Positions 60,655-64,000 of a DNA stretch of 64,000 nucleotides are shown here, piece after piece. A model generated the notes under the pieces. That model was not told the DNA's origin and searched no databases. It was given only the letters and a program-made list of their open reading frames with translations. The translations under genes were made by a program, and so were the position numbers. The DNA lies in NCBI GenBank assembly GCA_003260075.1, contig QLIY01000452.1, positions 1 through 64,000 on the forward strand. The letters are read 5' to 3'. The first letter of the stretch is position 1. Each line of letters starts with the position of its first letter. This DNA comes from Phallusia mammillata (taxonomy: Eukaryota > Chordata > Ascidiacea > Phlebobranchia > Ascidiidae).

Positions 60655-61015
60655 TATCATTTTTCTGACATTGTATATAGTGTTTTCGGGCGTTTTTTGT
60701 TCCTTGAAAGCCCTATTTTGCTGGTAATTAGCTTTTTTATCACCAGTCGCAATCGTGTATGACCGTAGAAGGTTTGCCAGAAGCGAACATTGCAGGTGTT
60801 GGTTGATCAGTTCCGGTATATTGACCATCTGTCGACGCGCCACGTTGGAAACGTATACAAAGTCATCGTTGCGAAACTGGCCCGAAATCATTTCCTCGAA
60901 ATGAAAAATTTTCAAATTAAATTGTGGTTTACTAAAATAAACATTAGATGATAATAAATCTATTAAATAGCATAAAATTTTGCAATAGCCGTGAGACCAT
61001 TATTCAATCTCTAAG

Positions 61016-61414
61016 CAGGGGTGCAAAAACTGCTTTCGTATGCGGCCGTAGAGACGAGTTCATGCGGTTCCTTTGCTAAATATTTGGATTTTAAAACTGC
61101 TTTAAATAGAGTTTATGGGGTTGGAAAGAGTATAACTACCAGCCTAAAAGCCATATGCGTCAGACTTTTCTGTATTCCTATTGTGTGCAAACAAAGCGAA
61201 AAAAACGGGCACCACAATATAGATCATGACGTCACAAACAGCAAAGACTGATCGTAAGACTGAACTCCATCTGTGCATCAAGTGAAAAGCCAACCTGTTT
61301 TATTTGGGCTCGACATTAGATGTTATACATATATGATATGTAAAAAACTATTTCTTTGCGTCAGTAATTTTTCAACAAAACAAGCAGACATTTGCGGGCG
61401 GTTGTGCACCCCTG
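61016..61414. mobile_element. Probable hAT-like element (399 bp)
   Basis: It begins CAGGGGTGCAAAA and ends TGTGCACCCCTG, an inverted pair typical of hAT elements. Flanking octamers (TCTCTAAG, GTTTCTAA) agree only partly, so the target duplication is weak. A TGACGTCA site lies inside (61227-61234). The 76-codon frame within shows no transposase similarity. Confidence 0.45.
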
Positions 61415-62187
61415 GTTTCTAAAGTGTTTTTAAACTTGAGTATATACGGTCCACATAAAGGGCAATTGCGGCCCTGCTTAAAACGTTGACTGTGTTTACC
61501 TTTAGTCGGTCTCATGTTCTTTGGCAGCTTGTTTAAATCACGTTATTGCGGCTTTAGCGTAGAGAAAATATAAACTCTTTACATAGTCGAGTTTTCAATT
61601 GTGTAGGGTACTCTCCATAAAACACTTCAACTAAGATGTAAATGAAATATTTGCATTTGAATGGGGTAAAGTTTACTAAACGTAAAACACTTTAACGCTA
61701 CGTTGGAGCCGTCTTAGCGCAATGTAATAGTCCGGCTCTTGTATACTAAATACCGTTGGTTTGTTCGAACCAGCCCAACAAACGCAAAGTCATTGTTTTC
61801 CATCAGTTTATAAAAACGTACATTTTGAAATGCGTATTTATGAATTGGTAAAAGGAAAAAGGAAAAGCGCGTTTCTACCTCTTTCAGTTGAGGTTTTGTA
61901 TTTTTCGAATCGTCTTACGTGAGGGCACCTACATCGCGTACCAAGTTCGAATACTTATCCAAGCGAATGTGGATTGGTGTTCAGGGCGCGCCACTCGTGT
62001 TAACATGGTGTAAACAGTGTCTGTTCGAGAAATCGCAAATTCTATGGCCAAGTCACGTGACCAATCGACGTAGACTTCCGCCTCTGGCCCTATTTCAATC
62101 GGCGAGCCTTGCATAAGAAGCTTACGCGGCCAGGTAGCCCGATTCAGTTGCGAATTTAGTCGCATCAGTGAAGTGCCACTAGTCAAA

Positions 62188-62626
62188 ATGGGTGGAATCT
62201 TTTCCTCACGCAGAAAATCTAAAGTAAAAACTAAGCGCAAAGGCGCCGAGTTTCAAGTATTCACCGCTGAAAGCAGAGAGCTTGCCACAGCCCCTAGTGT
62301 CGAAGAACGAAAAGCCAGACTTTACAAATCGGCATCGAACGACGAATTAAGTGTTGACAATTTTGAAGACTACGTTAGATCGAAAAAGAACCACACGCCG
62401 CCCCCAAGACCAAGAATGAACCCGAAGAAGTTTGAGAAGGAATGCATCCATGTTCATAACCAATATAGAGATAACCATGGAGCTCCACCTCTGACACAGA
62501 AAAGTGAACTCACGAAACACGCGCAACAATGGGCGGAGCGTCTCGCAGCCAAGGATAAACTTGAGCACTCCGGTAAAAGAGATTATGGTGAAAACGTTGC
62601 GATGACTAGCAAAGAGAACCCAACAG
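62188..62626 (+). CDS. GLIPR2: CAP-superfamily protein, GLIPR2/GAPR-1-like, first exon
   Basis: ATG at 62188 (context CAAAATGG) starts MGGIFSSRRKSK, a good N-myristoylation signal (Gly2, Ser6) with basic residues behind it, as in Golgi-associated GAPR-1. An extra segment of about 75 residues precedes the CAP domain, which starts near FEKECIHVHNQYRDNHGAPP and continues through WAERLAAKDKLEHSGK to YGENVAM. CAP marks seen are HNxYRxxHG and YGEN. The exon ends at CCAACAG before GTTGGC, in phase 1, about half-way through the domain; the GHFTxxVW and CxYxPxGN parts are not in the remaining 1.4 kb, so later exons lie beyond the window. No signal peptide, so it is intracellular and membrane-associated rather than secreted. 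Family assignment is firm; one-to-one orthology with GLIPR2 is not. Confidence 0.8.
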
Positions 62627-63112
62627 GTTGGCTCATTTTTGTGCTATTTTTATTTGTTTAAATGGTTGCTGCCGATACAAAACCTTCTGCACCAGAGCTT
62701 GTTTATTTTCGCATGATCAACGATCAGATGGAAAATTGGCTAAAATTTTTACACGGCAAAGATTTCAAAGTAAACATCCGCAAAAAGATTTAAGTCTAAA
62801 ACGAGTCAAATCCGTTTTATTTCCACTATATTTCATCATCATTATTTGTTGAAAACTTGTTATATCGGTACCCTTTGTTGCTGTTAATTTTGACACTTAA
62901 ACAAAAAAGAAGTAATGAACAAACGCTTTTTGAACCGTAAATCACAGGACGCCTGGGCCATTGAAGGCGCAAAGAATTTATGTTCATCTTTTTGAACTGC
63001 AAACTTTCAGATTTGTGTGTTTGACAGCACACCTCAAGGTCGAACATAATTATTTCTTGCATATTTTGCCAGTGGCGTTCGAACCTTCAGTATTTAACAA
63101 TGTTCATTAGAC

Positions 63113-63182
63113 CAGTGCTTCCCAACCTTTTCCAGCTCGCGGCCCACTCAAAAATTTTGTTTTTTTTGACGGACCAAAAAAA

Positions 63183-63213
<31 letters not shown>

Positions 63214-63571
63214 TATTGCGAGAAAACCACAATCCATTTTGTAGCTACGCAAAGACCAAATAAAGTCAACAAAGAGAGTTCCAGCATCAAGATTTTACAA
63301 CTAGTTCAAGTACTGTTGTGACGCTACAATCGCAGTTTGTTTGTGTAATAAAGCTTTGTTTAACGTAAAATCCTATGCGACATGCGGCTTTCATAGTGAG
63401 TCGTATCATATTTTTGAGGAAAATGGTTGAATTTGAAAGTACTTTCACACAAACTGTGTAACTTTTTTTAACCTCTATATTGGTATGGTATAGTTTGAAA
63501 AGCTTCGCGGCCCACCAGAAAGAACGTCGCGGACCACCAGTGGGCCGCGGCCCACCGGTTGGGAAGCGCTG
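63113..63571. mobile_element. hAT-type MITE (459 bp) with perfect 8-bp target duplication
   Basis: Ends CAGTGCTTCCCAACC and GGTTGGGAAGCGCTG are inverted repeats that extend into GCGGCCCAC/GTGGGCCGC. Flanks are CATTAGAC on both sides (63105-63112 and 63572-63579). It contains a TA microsatellite (about 63182-63202) and no transposase. It lies in the first intron of the CAP gene. Confidence 0.9.
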
Positions 63572-63579
63572 CATTAGAC

Positions 63580-64000
63580 GACCCACGACGGACGCATTAA
63601 ATGTAGACAATAAAACGCATTGACTTTGGTCATGTGTGCAATGCATGCGTTGTACATCATAAATTCATTGTTGTCTGCCACGTAAAGCATACACTTGTCA
63701 ATCAAACGCGCCAGGTAAACTGCCAGTAGCTAATTCGACCAAACAGTGCAAACACAGCAGGGGAAACATGTTTGCAGACGGCGTAAAGTCAAACAGTGTC
63801 ATAACCGTGGCAAACTGTTTGGCCTCTGCATGGTACACTGATAGTACATGACCGAAGTTTATTGTATTATAACCCAATAATGTTTCTTTCTCGGCATGTA
63901 AAAATCATTGCTCATGAGATGCTTTTTCGTAAATACATGTACAGTATATGCGCCCATTATTTTACAAGTGGTTTGTCAATGATATTCGAAGAAAATTCGA
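63580..64000. other. Intron sequence, nothing recognised
   Basis: No exon continuing the CAP domain was found between the hAT element and the window end. Confidence 0.5.

Larger units (their letters stand above)
52944..62187. other. Region with no recognisable gene, upstream of POU4
   Basis: No conserved exon was recognised. It holds CRE-like half sites around 53910-53960, a duplicated TTCATTAAATAT motif (54112 and 54162 areas), the POU4-type site at 54934, G joins at 56948 and 59177 and two small DNA transposons (60458, 61016). The first few kilobases are the natural place for POU4 control elements. Confidence 0.5.

Overview
The window is AT-rich, intron-dense metazoan nuclear DNA, most likely from an ascidian tunicate of the Ciona type. 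This rests on compact genes with short GT-AG introns, a chordate/deuterostome gene set (POU4, an R-spondin-like gene, TTC29, TMEM144), heavy allelic polymorphism, and an exact copy at 15361-15376 of the 16-nt Ciona trans-spliced leader as I remember it. The species call is inference. No prokaryotic, viral or CRISPR content was seen.

Layout. 502-7999 (minus): a 12-exon TMEM144 orthologue whose last exon and first exon both lie in duplicated sequence. 8111-17572: no recognisable gene; many oligo-G joins and a spliced-leader copy. 17573-25130 (minus): three exons of an R-spondin-like secreted protein with two furin-like repeats; no thrombospondin exon was found. 25131-32270: no recognisable gene, but an RFX X-box lies 365 bp upstream of TTC29. 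32271-43243 (plus): complete 10-exon TTC29, an axonemal TPR protein of 465 residues. 43244-50416: no recognisable gene. 50417-52943 (minus): complete 9-exon POU4 (Brn3/unc-86 class), 391 residues, with a POU4-type site about 2 kb upstream. 52944-62187: no recognisable gene; two small DNA transposons. 62188-end (plus): first exon of an N-myristoylated CAP-superfamily (GLIPR2/GAPR-1-like) protein that leaves the window unfinished.

The genes are not an operon or pathway; they are independent neighbours: a carbohydrate-type membrane transporter, a Wnt-modulator-like protein, a ciliary protein, a sensory-neuron transcription factor and a Golgi-type CAP protein. Mobile DNA is small and non-autonomous: two hAT MITEs with 8-bp target duplications, one probable hAT element, one TA-flanked pogo/mariner-like element, and tRNA-derived SINE pieces.

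The strongest unexplained structure is technical. Fourteen G runs, all G on this strand, most of them 10-12 bases long, sit between near-identical direct repeats. They look like fixed-length linkers inserted where overlapping or allelic contig ends were joined. The duplications around them should not be read as biology without checking.
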